From Mesoterricola sediminis (GTDB lineage: Bacteria; Acidobacteriota; Holophagae; Holophagales; Holophagaceae): a stretch of 64,000 bases of DNA. Below the pieces are notes generated by a model. The model worked only from the letters and a program-made list of their open reading frames with translations, searched no databases and was not told where the DNA came from. The stretch is taken from positions 3,517,001 to 3,581,000 of the forward strand of contig NZ_AP027081.1 in assembly GCF_030295425.1 (NCBI RefSeq), read 5' to 3'. Numbering within the stretch: position 1 is the first letter of the stretch; every line of letters begins with the position of its first letter. A program made the position numbers and the translations under genes. Below, piece by piece: positions 35,606-44,402 of the stretch.

Positions 35606-37006
35606 TCAGGGCCGGCCCGCGGTCCAGCCCGTGCCCAGCGCCTTGCCGATGGAGATGAGGGCCGTGAGGCTCTGGGCCTGGGCCTGGACCCCCTGGTCGC
35701 GCTGCTCCAGCAGGGCGCGGCGCGCCTGGAGGACGGCGGTCCGGGAAACCTCGCCCGCCCTGAACTGGCGCTCCGTGAGGTCCGCGGCGCGGGCCTGAAG
35801 GGCCTCGGCCCGGGCCAGGGAACTCCGGCGCTCCTCGCACCGGGCCATGCGCGTGAAGGCCACGTCCACGTCGGCCAGGGCGGTGAGCACGGCCTTGTGG
35901 TAAGCCGCCAGGGCCGCGTCCAGGGCGCCCTCGTTCGCCCTCACCTGGCTCCGCAGGAGGCCCCGGTTGAAGAGGGGCAGGCTCAGCTGGGGACCGAGGC
36001 TCCAGGTCCGGCTCGCGTTGTCCAGCAGGGTCCCGGACTGCACCGAGGTCCAGCCGCCGTTCCCGGCGAGGGTGAAGCGGGGGTAGAGGGCCGCCTTGGC
36101 GGCGCCCACGTCGGCGGTGGCCGCGGCCAGGTCCCCCTCCGCGGCCCGCAGGTCGGGGCGGCGGTCCAGCAGGTCCGACGGCAGGCCCGCGGCGGGCGGG
36201 GGAGGCACGGGGACCAGGTCCCGGGCCGGCTCCAGCCGGGCCCGCACCGCCTCCACCGGCAGGCCCGTGAGCACGGACAGCGCCGCGAGGCTCTGCCGCA
36301 GCCCGGTCTCCAGCGCGGGCAGGGCCGCGACGTAGGTTTCCCGGGCGGCCTCCACGCCCTGCAGCTCCAGGTCCGAGAGCTCCCCGGCGTCCCGGGAGAG
36401 GCGGGCCAGGCGCACCTGTTCGTCCAGGTCCGCGCGGCTCTCGGCCGCGATCCCGATGCGGGCCTGCCAGGCGCGGGCCTCGATGCAGGTGCGGGCCACC
36501 TCCGCGGCCACCATGAGGCGCACGTCCGCCAGACGGGCCTCCGCGGCGCCGGTGCGGGCGGCGGCGCCCTCCGCCAGACGACGCGTCCGGCCGAACACGT
36601 CCAGCTCCCAGCTGGCGTCGAAGCCCGCCTGGTAGCTGGTGAAATCCACCTTGGGGTTGGGCAGGGGCATGTTGGCCAGCTGCTCCCCGTTCCGGCTCAG
36701 GCGGTCCCGGGTGGCCTTCGCGCCGAAGCCCAGCGTGGGGCCCCCCTGGGCGTCCTGCACCCCCTGGAGCCCCCGGGCCTGGCGCAGCCGGGCCTCCGCC
36801 GCGGCCGCATCCGGCCCCGCGGCCAGCGCCTCCCGGACGAGTCCGTCCAGCACCGGATCGTGGAGGCCGGACCAGGGGTCCGCGCCCGCCCCCTGGGGGG
36901 GCGAGAACCGGTCGGGCAGCGGCAGGGCGGGCCTGCGGTAGTCGGTGCCCACGGGACGGCAGGCCAGGAGGGCAGGAACCAGGGGGAGGAGCAGGAGCTT
37001 GCGCAT
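35606..37006 (-). CDS. Outer membrane efflux channel, TolC/NodT-type lipoprotein
   Basis: A 466-residue protein with a lipoprotein signal (LVPALLACRP, Cys about residue 16) and two repeated outer-membrane-efflux (OEP) halves. DASWELDVFGRTRRLAEGA, RPDLRAAEGDLAAATADVG and SLGPQLSLPLFNRGLLRSQV are typical NodT/OprM landmarks. It forms the exit duct of a tripartite exporter. It is the last gene of the cecR-ybhGFSR-like operon, 11 bp after the second permease, which supports a dedicated channel. Confidence 0.93.
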   Translation of the reverse strand: MRKLLLLPLVPALLACRPVGTDYRRPALPLPDRFSPPQGAGADPWSGLHDPVLDGLVREALAAGPDAAAAEARLRQARGLQGVQDAQGGPTLGFGAKATRDRLSRNGEQLANMPLPNPKVDFTSYQAGFDASWELDVFGRTRRLAEGAAARTGAAEARLADVRLMVAAEVARTCIEARAWQARIGIAAESRADLDEQVRLARLSRDAGELSDLELQGVEAARETYVAALPALETGLRQSLAALSVLTGLPVEAVRARLEPARDLVPVPPPPAAGLPSDLLDRRPDLRAAEGDLAAATADVGAAKAALYPRFTLAGNGGWTSVQSGTLLDNASRTWSLGPQLSLPLFNRGLLRSQVRANEGALDAALAAYHKAVLTALADVDVAFTRMARCEERRSSLARAEALQARAADLTERQFRAGEVSRTAVLQARRALLEQRDQGVQAQAQSLTALISIGKALGTGWTAGRP

Positions 37007-37017
37007 GGAGGCCTCGA

Positions 37018-38112
37018 TCAGGCGATGTGGCGGCGGAAGAGGACCAGGGCCGCGGACAGGGTGCAGACGGCCACCGCCGCGAGGGGCCAGAGGTGGGGCA
37101 GCGCGTCCAGGAGCCCCCAGCCCTTCAGGAAGGTGCCCTTGGCGATGAGGATCACGTGGGTGAGCGGGTTGGCCTGGGCGATGGCCCGGAGCACCCAGGG
37201 CATGTTCTCGATGGGCGAGACGTAGCCCGAGAGCAGGACGGCGGGGCTCATGAAGGCGAACACCCCGAAGAAGGCCTGCTGCTGGTTCATGCACACCGAG
37301 CTGATGTAGAGCCCGATGCCCGAGAGGGCGATCCCGTAGAGGAGGATCCCCAGGAGGAGGGCCGGCAGGGACCCCGTGAAGGGCACCCCGAAGCCGAAGC
37401 GCGCCGCCGCGGCGATGAAGAGCCCCTGCAGGAAGGCCACCAGCACCCCGGGCACCGCCTTGCCCACCATGATGTAGGCGGGGGTGAGGGGCGATACGAG
37501 GAGCTGGTCGAAGGTCCCCTCCTCCCGCTCCCGCGCGACGGAGAGGCCCGCCACGAAGAGGCACCCGATCGTGGTGATGATGGCCACGAGGCTGGGCAGC
37601 ACGTGCCAGGCCGAGTGCAGGTTCGGGTTGTGGAGGTGGCGCACCGTCACCGCCGAGGCGCCGCCCCCGCCCCGTTCCGCCGCGTAGCCGGCGATGACCT
37701 GGGTGGCGTAGCCGCCGGCGATCTGGGCGCTGTTGGAGCGCCGGCCGTCCAGGATCAGCTGCACCGGCGCGGACTGGCCCGCCGCGACGCGACGGCTGAA
37801 GTCCTGGGGGAAGGCGATGGCGATGAGGGCGTCCTCCGCGTCCACCCGCTCCCGCAGTTCGGCCTCGCTGCGCACGGGCAGGACGCGGGAGAAGGCCGAG
37901 GTCCTGGCCAGGCGCTGGACGATTTCCGTGGAGGCCGGCCCCGCGTCCTGGTCCAGGACGGCGAGCGTGGCGTTGCGGACCTCCATGGTGGCGGCGAAGG
38001 GGAACAGGATGGTCTGGAGGATGACCGGCGCGATGAGCATGCGCAGGGTCTTCCGGTCCCCGACCACGATCTGGAGCTCCTTGCGGATGAGGGCGATGAG
38101 GCGTCGGAACAT
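37018..38112 (-). CDS. ABC-2 type exporter permease, YbhR-like
   Basis: A 364-residue permease. One N-terminal helix (~20-45), a large extracytoplasmic loop (~45-175), then five hydrophobic helices. VAREREEGTFDQLLVSPLTP and SGYVSPIENMPWVL are typical of the ABC2_membrane_3 family. It pairs with the adjacent YbhS-like permease (3 bp away) and the double ATPase. Substrate unknown; the E. coli system has been linked to cefoperazone/chloramphenicol sensitivity and to ion export. Confidence 0.92.
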   Translation of the reverse strand: MFRRLIALIRKELQIVVGDRKTLRMLIAPVILQTILFPFAATMEVRNATLAVLDQDAGPASTEIVQRLARTSAFSRVLPVRSEAELRERVDAEDALIAIAFPQDFSRRVAAGQSAPVQLILDGRRSNSAQIAGGYATQVIAGYAAERGGGGASAVTVRHLHNPNLHSAWHVLPSLVAIITTIGCLFVAGLSVAREREEGTFDQLLVSPLTPAYIMVGKAVPGVLVAFLQGLFIAAAARFGFGVPFTGSLPALLLGILLYGIALSGIGLYISSVCMNQQQAFFGVFAFMSPAVLLSGYVSPIENMPWVLRAIAQANPLTHVILIAKGTFLKGWGLLDALPHLWPLAAVAVCTLSAALVLFRRHIA

Positions 38113-38115
38113 GGC

Positions 38116-39222
38116 TCAGTCCAGGGTCCGCCGCGTCTTGCGGGCGGTGATGCCCAGCCAGAAGACCGTCAGCGCGGCCAGGGCGAGGGCGTTGGGGACG
38201 AGGACTTCCGGCAGGGTCCCCGCCTGGAAGAGGGTCGAGAGGGCGCGGGTGAAGTACCGGGCGGGGACGATGCGGGTGATGGCCCGGAGGACGACGGGCA
38301 TGCTGGAGATCTCGAAGACGAAGCCGCTGAGCATCATGGCCGGCAGGAAGCCCGCGACCAGCGAGGCCTGGGCCGCGTTGAACTGGGTGGGCAGGACCGT
38401 GGACAGGAAGAGCCCGAAGCCCAGGGCGCATCCCAGGAAGAGCGTCGTGATCCCCCCGAGCGCCAGGATGGAGCCGTTGAAGGGCACCCCCAGCAGGAAC
38501 ACGGCGACCGCGGTGCAGAGGGCCATCGCCGCCATGCCCAGCACGTAGTAGGGGATGATCTTGGAAAGCAGCAGCTCGGCCTTGGTGACGGGGGTGGCCA
38601 GGAGGGCCTCCATCGTACCGCGCTCCCACTCGCGGGCCACCACCAGGGAGGTGAGGAGGGCCCCGATGATCGTCATGACCACGGCGATGGAGCCGGGCAC
38701 CAGGAAGTTGCGACTCACGGTGTCGGGGTTGAACCAGGCCCGCTGCCGCACCTCGGGACCCGCCCCGCCCCCGCCCCGCCAGCGGTCGAAGGCGCCCTGG
38801 ACGTAGCTGGAGACGAAATTGGCGGTGTTGGGCTCGGCGCCGTCGGTGAGCACCTGGAGGGCGCCCCCCCTGCCCTGCAGCACCCGGGCCGAGAAGTCGT
38901 TGGGGATGACCACCGCGCCCCGCGCGTCGCCCCGGCCCAGTTCCCCCATGAGCTCCGCGCGGGAGCCCACCCGGTGGACGGCGAAGGCGGGCGAGCCCGA
39001 GAGGGCCTGCTCGAAGCGCACCGCCGCGGGGCCGTCGTCCAGCCGCAGCACCGCCACCGGCACGTGGTCCATGTCCAGGTTGATGCCGAAGCCGTAGAGG
39101 AAGAGCAGGATCACCGGCAGCACGAAGGCGATCAGGATGCTGGAGGGATCCCGCACGATCTGGAAGGACTCCTTGCGGCAGAGCGCGAAGAGCCGCCTGG
39201 GGGAGACGCCGGGGATCCTCAT
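38116..39222 (-). CDS. ABC-2 type exporter permease, YbhS-like
   Basis: A 368-residue permease with the same plan as its neighbour: one helix (SSILIAFVLPVILLFLYGFG), a ~150-residue outer loop, five C-terminal helices, and VAREWERGTMEALLATPVT and SGFVFEISSMPVVL motifs. Its ATG overlaps the ATPase stop by 4 bp (ATGA). Confidence 0.92.
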   Translation of the reverse strand: MRIPGVSPRRLFALCRKESFQIVRDPSSILIAFVLPVILLFLYGFGINLDMDHVPVAVLRLDDGPAAVRFEQALSGSPAFAVHRVGSRAELMGELGRGDARGAVVIPNDFSARVLQGRGGALQVLTDGAEPNTANFVSSYVQGAFDRWRGGGGAGPEVRQRAWFNPDTVSRNFLVPGSIAVVMTIIGALLTSLVVAREWERGTMEALLATPVTKAELLLSKIIPYYVLGMAAMALCTAVAVFLLGVPFNGSILALGGITTLFLGCALGFGLFLSTVLPTQFNAAQASLVAGFLPAMMLSGFVFEISSMPVVLRAITRIVPARYFTRALSTLFQAGTLPEVLVPNALALAALTVFWLGITARKTRRTLD

Positions 39223-40949
39223 GCCTCGGCCTCCCGGATGAGCCCGATGAAGGCGTCCTCCATGGTCGGATCCGGCAGGTCCGGGCCCGCGACCCGGGCC
39301 TTGAGGGCGTCGGGCGGCCCGAGGGCGATCATCTTCCCCCGGTAGACCAGGCCGATGCGGTCGCAGTACTCCGCCTCGTCCATGAAGTGCGTGGTGACGA
39401 CGATGGTCACGCCCTTGTTGGCGAGGCCGTGGATGTGGTTCCAGAACTCCCGGCGCGTCACCGGATCGACGCCCGACGTGGGCTCGTCCAGGAAGAGCAC
39501 CTGCGGCTCGTGCATGACGGCGCAGGCCAGGGCCAGCCGCTGCTTGAAGCCCAGGGGCAGGTCCCCGGCGGGCATGTCCAGGTAGGGCTCCAGGTCGAAG
39601 GCCTCGATCATCTGGGCGGTCTTGCGCGCGAGCTGCGCCCCCTCCAGGCCGTAGATCCGCGCGAAGAACTCCAGGTTCCTCCGCACCGGGAGCTGGCCGT
39701 AGAGGCTGAACTTCTGCGCCATGTAGCCAAGGCGCTGGCGCGCCGCGGCGGGGCTCTTCTTGAGGTCGATGCCCATCACCTCCGCCAGGCCCGAGGTCGG
39801 CTTGAGGAGGCCGCACTTCATCTTGAACGTGGTGGACTTCCCCGCCCCGTTGGGGCCCAGCAGCCCGAAGATCTCGCCCCGGGCCACGCTGAAGCTCACA
39901 TGGTCCGTGGCCGTGAAGTCCCCGAAGCGCCGCGTCAGGTCCTGGGCCCGCACCACCGCGCCGAGGTCCACCCCGGCGGGGAGCTCGTGGGGCTCCGTCA
40001 GGTCGGCCAGGGCCGAATCCCCGCCGGGCCCGCCCCCGAGCAGGTCGATGAAGGCGTCCTCCAGGCGCGGGGCCGCGGGCGCGAAGTCCGCCCCCGGGGC
40101 CGCCCCCAGCGCCGCCAGGTCGGGGAAGCGCCCCGCCTCCCGCAGCACGATGCGCACCCGCGCGCCCTGGATGGCCCCGTCGATGACCTCCGGCGCGTTC
40201 AGCACCCGGTGGAAGATCGCGCGCGCGGCGCCGGCCAGCCCCTGGATGTGCCAGGTGCGCCCCGCCATGGCCGCCATGAGCTGGGCGGGGGGCCCGCTCG
40301 CCTTGATGCGCCCTTCGTTCATGAGCCGCACGTCATCGCACAGCTCCGCCTCGTCCAGGTAGGCCGTGCTCCAGACCACGGTCATGCCGCCGGCGGCCAA
40401 CGCCCGCACCATGCGCCAGAGCTCCCGGCGGCTGATGGGATCCACCCCCACCCCGGGCTCGTCCAGCAGCAGGACCTCAGGCTGCCCGAGCAGGGAACAG
40501 GCCAGGCCCAGCTTCTGCTTCATGCCGCCCGAAAGCTTGCCCGCCGGCCGGGAGGTGAACCGGGCGAGGTCCGTGAAGGCCAACAGCTCCCCGAAGGCCC
40601 GGTTCCGGGCCTCCCCGGTCACGTGCCGCAGATCCGCGTAGAGCCGCAGGTTCTCCAGCACCGACAGGTCCTCGTAGAGGCCGAACTTCTGGGGCATGTA
40701 GCCGATGCGCTCCCGCAATTCCGGGCTCTGGGCCCCCGGGTCCATGCCCAGGAGGCGCACCGTCCCCTCCGTGGGCCGGAAGAGCCCCGCCAGGGCCCGC
40801 AGGAACGTCGTCTTCCCCGCCCCGTCCGGGCCCACGAGGCCCGTGATGGTGCCCGCGGCCATGGCCGTGTCCAGGCGGTCCAGGGCCGGCCGCGCCATGC
40901 CCGGGAACGTCTTGAGCAGGCCCCGGACCTCGATGGCGGATTCGTTCAT
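39219..40949 (-). CDS. Double ATP-binding ABC exporter ATPase, YbhF-like
   Basis: A 576-residue protein with two nucleotide-binding domains in tandem. NBD1 (~1-230): Walker A GPDGAGKTT, signature LSGGMKQKLGLA, Walker B VLLLDEPGVGVD. NBD2 (~320-560): Walker A GPNGAGKST, degenerate signature LPLGFKQRLALA, Walker B VLFLDEPTSGVD. NBD2's altered signature suggests unequal ATP sites. It powers the YbhS/YbhR pair and overlaps both the membrane-fusion gene upstream and the permease downstream by 4 bp. Confidence 0.94.
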   Translation of the reverse strand: MNESAIEVRGLLKTFPGMARPALDRLDTAMAAGTITGLVGPDGAGKTTFLRALAGLFRPTEGTVRLLGMDPGAQSPELRERIGYMPQKFGLYEDLSVLENLRLYADLRHVTGEARNRAFGELLAFTDLARFTSRPAGKLSGGMKQKLGLACSLLGQPEVLLLDEPGVGVDPISRRELWRMVRALAAGGMTVVWSTAYLDEAELCDDVRLMNEGRIKASGPPAQLMAAMAGRTWHIQGLAGAARAIFHRVLNAPEVIDGAIQGARVRIVLREAGRFPDLAALGAAPGADFAPAAPRLEDAFIDLLGGGPGGDSALADLTEPHELPAGVDLGAVVRAQDLTRRFGDFTATDHVSFSVARGEIFGLLGPNGAGKSTTFKMKCGLLKPTSGLAEVMGIDLKKSPAAARQRLGYMAQKFSLYGQLPVRRNLEFFARIYGLEGAQLARKTAQMIEAFDLEPYLDMPAGDLPLGFKQRLALACAVMHEPQVLFLDEPTSGVDPVTRREFWNHIHGLANKGVTIVVTTHFMDEAEYCDRIGLVYRGKMIALGPPDALKARVAGPDLPDPTMEDAFIGLIREAEA

Positions 40950-41926
40950 TTCGCGAGCCTCACCGTGACGGGCATCCCCTGGCGCAGGGCCGGGTCGGGA
41001 TCACTGACGACCACCCGGATCCGGTAGACCAGGGCCGTCCGGAGATCGGCGGTCTCCACCGTCTTGGGCGTGAACTCCGCCGTCGGCGAGACGAAGCCCA
41101 CCACCCCGTGGTAGACCTTGGCCGGGTCCAGGTCCGTGTGCAGCGTCACCGCCGTGCCCGTGTTGAACCGGCCCAGCACGGGTTCCTCCACGTAGGCGCG
41201 GACCCAGACGGGACGGGTGAGGCTCAGGCTGAAGCCCGGGGCCCCCGCCAGCACCATGGAGCCCTTCTCCACCGCGCGGGTGAGGATCACCCCGTCGCTG
41301 GGCGCCGTGAGGCGGGCGTCGCGCAGGTTCAGGCGCGCCGTCTCCAGGGCGGCCTGGGCCTGGCGGAGCTGGCCGTCGGATTCGGCGATCTCCTCCTTGC
41401 GGTAGCCCGCCTCCAGGCGGCGCAGGTCCTCCTCGGTGGCCTTCAGGGCGGCCGCGGTCTGGTCCCGCTGGGCCAGGGCGGCGTCCAGGGCCTTCTGGGA
41501 CGAGGCCCCCTCCGGCTGCAGGGTGCGCTGCCGGGCCCACTGCCGTTCCGCCTCCGCCGCCCCCGCCCGGGCCTGGTCCCGGCGCGCCCGGGCCTGGGCC
41601 ACGTCCTCCGCGCGGTAGCCCCGGTGCAGCAGCGCGTTCCGCGCCGCCACCGCCGCGGCGGTGGACTCCGCCGCCGCGAGGGCGTTGCGCAGCGGCTCCT
41701 CGTCCAGGACCGCGATCAGGTCCCCGGCCTTCACCGCGGAACCTTCGTCCACCTGGATCCCGGCCACCCGCCCCCCCACGCGGAAGGCCAGGCTCACCTC
41801 CCGGATGTCCACGTTCCCGTAGAGGGTCGTCCGGGCCGAGGCCCGGGAAGCGCGGCACGCGTAACCCGCCCCCAGCCCGGCCACGGCCAGGACGGCGACG
41901 GGAATCAGGATCTGCTTCTTGATCAT
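40946..41926 (-). CDS. HlyD-family periplasmic adaptor, YbhG-like
   Basis: A 326-residue membrane-fusion protein with one N-terminal helix (LIPVAVLAVAGLGAGYACRA), a biotinyl-lipoyl-like hairpin (GRVAGIQVDEGSAVKAGDLIAVL), a long coiled coil (~75-190) and a C-terminal barrel (SDGVILTRAVEKGSMV, RTALVYRIRVVV). It bridges the ABC pump to the outer-membrane channel. Overlaps the regulator stop by 4 bp. Confidence 0.94.
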   Translation of the reverse strand: MIKKQILIPVAVLAVAGLGAGYACRASRASARTTLYGNVDIREVSLAFRVGGRVAGIQVDEGSAVKAGDLIAVLDEEPLRNALAAAESTAAAVAARNALLHRGYRAEDVAQARARRDQARAGAAEAERQWARQRTLQPEGASSQKALDAALAQRDQTAAALKATEEDLRRLEAGYRKEEIAESDGQLRQAQAALETARLNLRDARLTAPSDGVILTRAVEKGSMVLAGAPGFSLSLTRPVWVRAYVEEPVLGRFNTGTAVTLHTDLDPAKVYHGVVGFVSPTAEFTPKTVETADLRTALVYRIRVVVSDPDPALRQGMPVTVRLAK

Positions 41927-42603
41927 CGGAGCTCCTCGGGGGCGATCAGGGCCGGGGGGAAGGGCAGCGGCTGGGTCGGATCGACGGCGATCCCCCGCCA
42001 GTAGACGTCGAGCCAGATCCGCTCGGCCCGGTCCAGGGCCTCGGCCGGATCCAGCCGGGTGAACGCGGGGGCCATCACCGGAACCAGATCCAGGATCTCG
42101 GCCTCCATGCGCATGAGGAACAGGGTGGCCAGGATGGGGGGCAGGTCCGGGCGCACCTCGCCCCGGCGCTGGCCCCGGCGGAAGATGGCCCGCATCGCCA
42201 CCTGGGCCCCCAGGAGGCGCCGGCCCACCGCATTGGCCATGCTCGGCCCCCCCTGGAGCACCTGCCCCTTGACCAGGCTCCGCAGGCCCGGATCCGACGC
42301 ATGCTCCCGGAAGATCCGGATCACCTCCCAAAGCTTCTGGATCGTGGTGCGCGGGTCCCGGGGATTGGCGAGGCGGCGGATCTTCCGGATCACGGGCGGC
42401 AGGCGCTCGTCCAGGACCGCCTCGAAGATCGCATCCTTGTTTTCGTAGTAATAGTAAATAAGCGATGCGTCGCAGCCGGCCTCCCGGGCGATTGCACGCA
42501 TGCTCGCCCCGTCCAACCCTTCCCGGGCGAACACCCGGAGCGCCGCGGCCAGGAGGCTTCCCTGGTCAAGGCGGGCATGCTTGGGACGGCGGGGCGTGGG
42601 CAC
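41923..42603 (-). CDS. TetR-family repressor, CecR-like
   Basis: A 226-residue regulator. The helix-turn-helix is at ~20-60 (AAALRVFAREGLDGASMRAI, CDASLIYYYYENKDAIF). The C-terminal ~150 residues belong to the CecR-type ligand domain (RTTIQKLWEVIRIF, RMEAEILDLVP). GTG 42603 was chosen because AGGAG lies 5-6 bp upstream; the open frame continues much further but without a start site. It heads the exporter operon in the same order as E. coli cecR-ybhGFSR and probably represses it. Confidence 0.88.
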   Translation of the reverse strand: MPTPRRPKHARLDQGSLLAAALRVFAREGLDGASMRAIAREAGCDASLIYYYYENKDAIFEAVLDERLPPVIRKIRRLANPRDPRTTIQKLWEVIRIFREHASDPGLRSLVKGQVLQGGPSMANAVGRRLLGAQVAMRAIFRRGQRRGEVRPDLPPILATLFLMRMEAEILDLVPVMAPAFTRLDPAEALDRAERIWLDVYWRGIAVDPTQPLPFPPALIAPEELR

Positions 42604-42666
42604 GGGGGCTCCTGCGTTCAACACCCGTTCAATATGGAGCGGAGCGAGCGGGGATGCAAGGAATAT

Positions 42667-42682
42667 TTCAACAGCCGTTGAA
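42667..42682. promoter_or_regulatory. Candidate CecR-type operator
   Basis: Perfect palindrome TTCAAC-AGCC-GTTGAA, 64 bp upstream of the chosen regulator start. A related site, TTCAAC-ACCC-GTTCAA at 42617-42632, lies just before the Shine-Dalgarno. Two such sites at the head of an autoregulated TetR operon are expected for an operator. Confidence 0.6.
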
Positions 42683-42683
42683 C

Positions 42684-43104
42684 ACCCCTCGAACCGACCG
42701 TCCCGCCGGAGCCCCTCCCACCGGATCCTCCGCAGGACGGGAGCGCCCCCCTGCTGCCGGCCCACCCCAAAGCATGCACGGCCCTCGGCAGGCTGGATGG
42801 CGTCGCGGCCCTGCTTCCGGATCCAGGATGCGAGCGCCAACGGAGAACCCAGGGTCGGTGTCGTCGTGAATGGCCTGCGATTTTGCGGGAACACCGGCCA
42901 CCAAGCCAGGAAGCAGGATGCCATCAGGGTGGCCGATTCCTACGCCAAGGTTGGTAGGGAGATGGCCATGGGGGGGCCTTGCCACCCGTGCAGGGTGGCA
43001 CGCCGTCCTTCCCCTGGTGAATCTGACCCAAAGGGCCTATTTTGATTTTGGGGGAAAATGAAAATTTGTTTCTCCCCTGTTTCGATTCCTGGAATAAGCC
43101 CCCT
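42684..43104 (+). pseudogene. Intergenic stretch holding a decayed copy of the array's small ORF
   Basis: At 42866-42964 the sequence matches, with drift, the 77-codon small ORF of the 52-55 kb array: it still reads VNGLRFCGNTGHQARKQ then DAIRVADSYAKVGREMA in one frame, against VNGRRFCGNTGHRDKKQ and AAIWVADFKAEVRKERA in the array. The start and the last third are missing. Nothing else is recognised here. Confidence 0.65.
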
Positions 43105-44244
43105 ATGCGACGAGAACCAACCGGTTCCTACCTTGTCCAAACCACGCTCGGGGAGGAGGTCCACGCCTTCCTTCCGAAGCCCCTTCCGCCGGATCCTCCC
43201 ATCCAGTGGAGTACCTCACTTCTGCAGAGGCATCAGAGGGCCTCAGCCGCCCTTGGCCGCCTTGACGGAGTGACCGCCTTTCTCCCGCATCCCGCAATGT
43301 TCCTATACAGCTACGTCCGGAAGGAAGCGGTTCTTTCCTCTCAGATCGAAGGCACCCAGTCGTCACTTTCCGACCTCCTTGCCTACGAGAACCTCCAGGC
43401 CCCTGGCGTCCCGATGGAAGACGTGGTCGAGGTCTCAAATTACGTGGCCGCCCTTGACCATGGCCTGGGCAGGCTCCGGGGAGGTTTTCCGCTGTGCCTT
43501 CGGCTTGTGCGGGAGATCCACGAGGTGCTTCTTTCAAAGGGGCGTGGTAGCGGGAAACATCCAGGTGAGTTCAGGCGCTCCCAGAATTGGATCGGAGGTA
43601 GTCGGCCGGGAAACGCAACGTTCGTGCCCCCTCCACATGAATGCCTTCCCGATTGCCTTTCGTCGTGGGAATCCTTTCTGCACTCGGACATGGACCCACT
43701 GACAAAGGCCGCATTGGCTCATCTTCAGTTTGAAACACTTCATCCCTTTTTGGACGGCAACGGACGCGTTGGCCGCCTCCTGGTATCCCTCATCCTTTGC
43801 CAGGAGGGGGTCCTGCGTGAGCCCATGCTTTATCTCAGCCTTTTCCTGAAGAGCCACCGCACCCGTTACTACGCACTGCTCCAGGAGGTGAGGGAAGACG
43901 GCGATTGGGAAGCCTGGCTGGACTTCATGTTCCAGGGGATGGCCGAAACCGCCCAGGGTGCAGTGACCGTGGCGAAACGGCTGCTTGACCTGTTTGAAAA
44001 GGACATCAGGACGATTCAATCGAAGGGAATGGCGGCCTCAGCCTTCCAAGTCCACCGTTACTTGCAAGAGCACCCTATCGCCTCTTCTCCCACCATCTGC
44101 CGGGAAGAGAACCTGGCTCCATCTACCGTGAACAACGCCTTGGCCAACCTCGAAAGGGCCGGCCTCATCCGCGAAATCACGGGAAGCGCCAGAAATCGAC
44201 TTTATGCCTACAGTGAGGTTCTGGATCTCCTGAACGAGGGATAG
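43105..44244 (+). CDS. Fic-family protein (AMP-transferase type, class II)
   Basis: A 379-residue protein. The core motif HPFLDGNGRVGR (HPFxDGNGRxxR, about residues 212-223) carries the catalytic His and is intact. An N-terminal inhibitory helix SSQIEG (about 76-81, consensus (S/T)xxxE(G/N)) marks it as class II with built-in autoinhibition. A winged-helix domain closes the protein (TVNNALANLERAGLIREITG). Such proteins usually AMPylate target proteins; toxin or regulatory roles occur. Lower GC than its left neighbours. TTG 43042 in frame is possible; ATG 43105 is preferred. Confidence 0.9.
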   Translation: MRREPTGSYLVQTTLGEEVHAFLPKPLPPDPPIQWSTSLLQRHQRASAALGRLDGVTAFLPHPAMFLYSYVRKEAVLSSQIEGTQSSLSDLLAYENLQAPGVPMEDVVEVSNYVAALDHGLGRLRGGFPLCLRLVREIHEVLLSKGRGSGKHPGEFRRSQNWIGGSRPGNATFVPPPHECLPDCLSSWESFLHSDMDPLTKAALAHLQFETLHPFLDGNGRVGRLLVSLILCQEGVLREPMLYLSLFLKSHRTRYYALLQEVREDGDWEAWLDFMFQGMAETAQGAVTVAKRLLDLFEKDIRTIQSKGMAASAFQVHRYLQEHPIASSPTICREENLAPSTVNNALANLERAGLIREITGSARNRLYAYSEVLDLLNEG

Positions 44245-44381
44245 AGCGTTCCGCATCGGTACACCGGAATCCGGGGGGTCGCCCCCTACTATCTTCCTGA
44301 GTCCGTGCAATCCGCCTGCGGCGAATCTCCGGAAACCCAATATCCATGAGGGTTTGGTACCATTGTAGTCGGGTGATCGGT

Positions 44382-44398
44382 GTCACCCAACGGGTGAC
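44382..44398. promoter_or_regulatory. Palindrome before IS1380-type transposase
   Basis: GTCACCC-AAC-GGGTGAC, 4 bp before the transposase ATG. A related palindrome CACCC-AAT-GGGTG is at 49983-49995, before the second IS1380-type gene. A subterminal binding site or a translational hairpin is possible. Confidence 0.5.
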
Positions 44399-44402
44399 CC
44401 GA

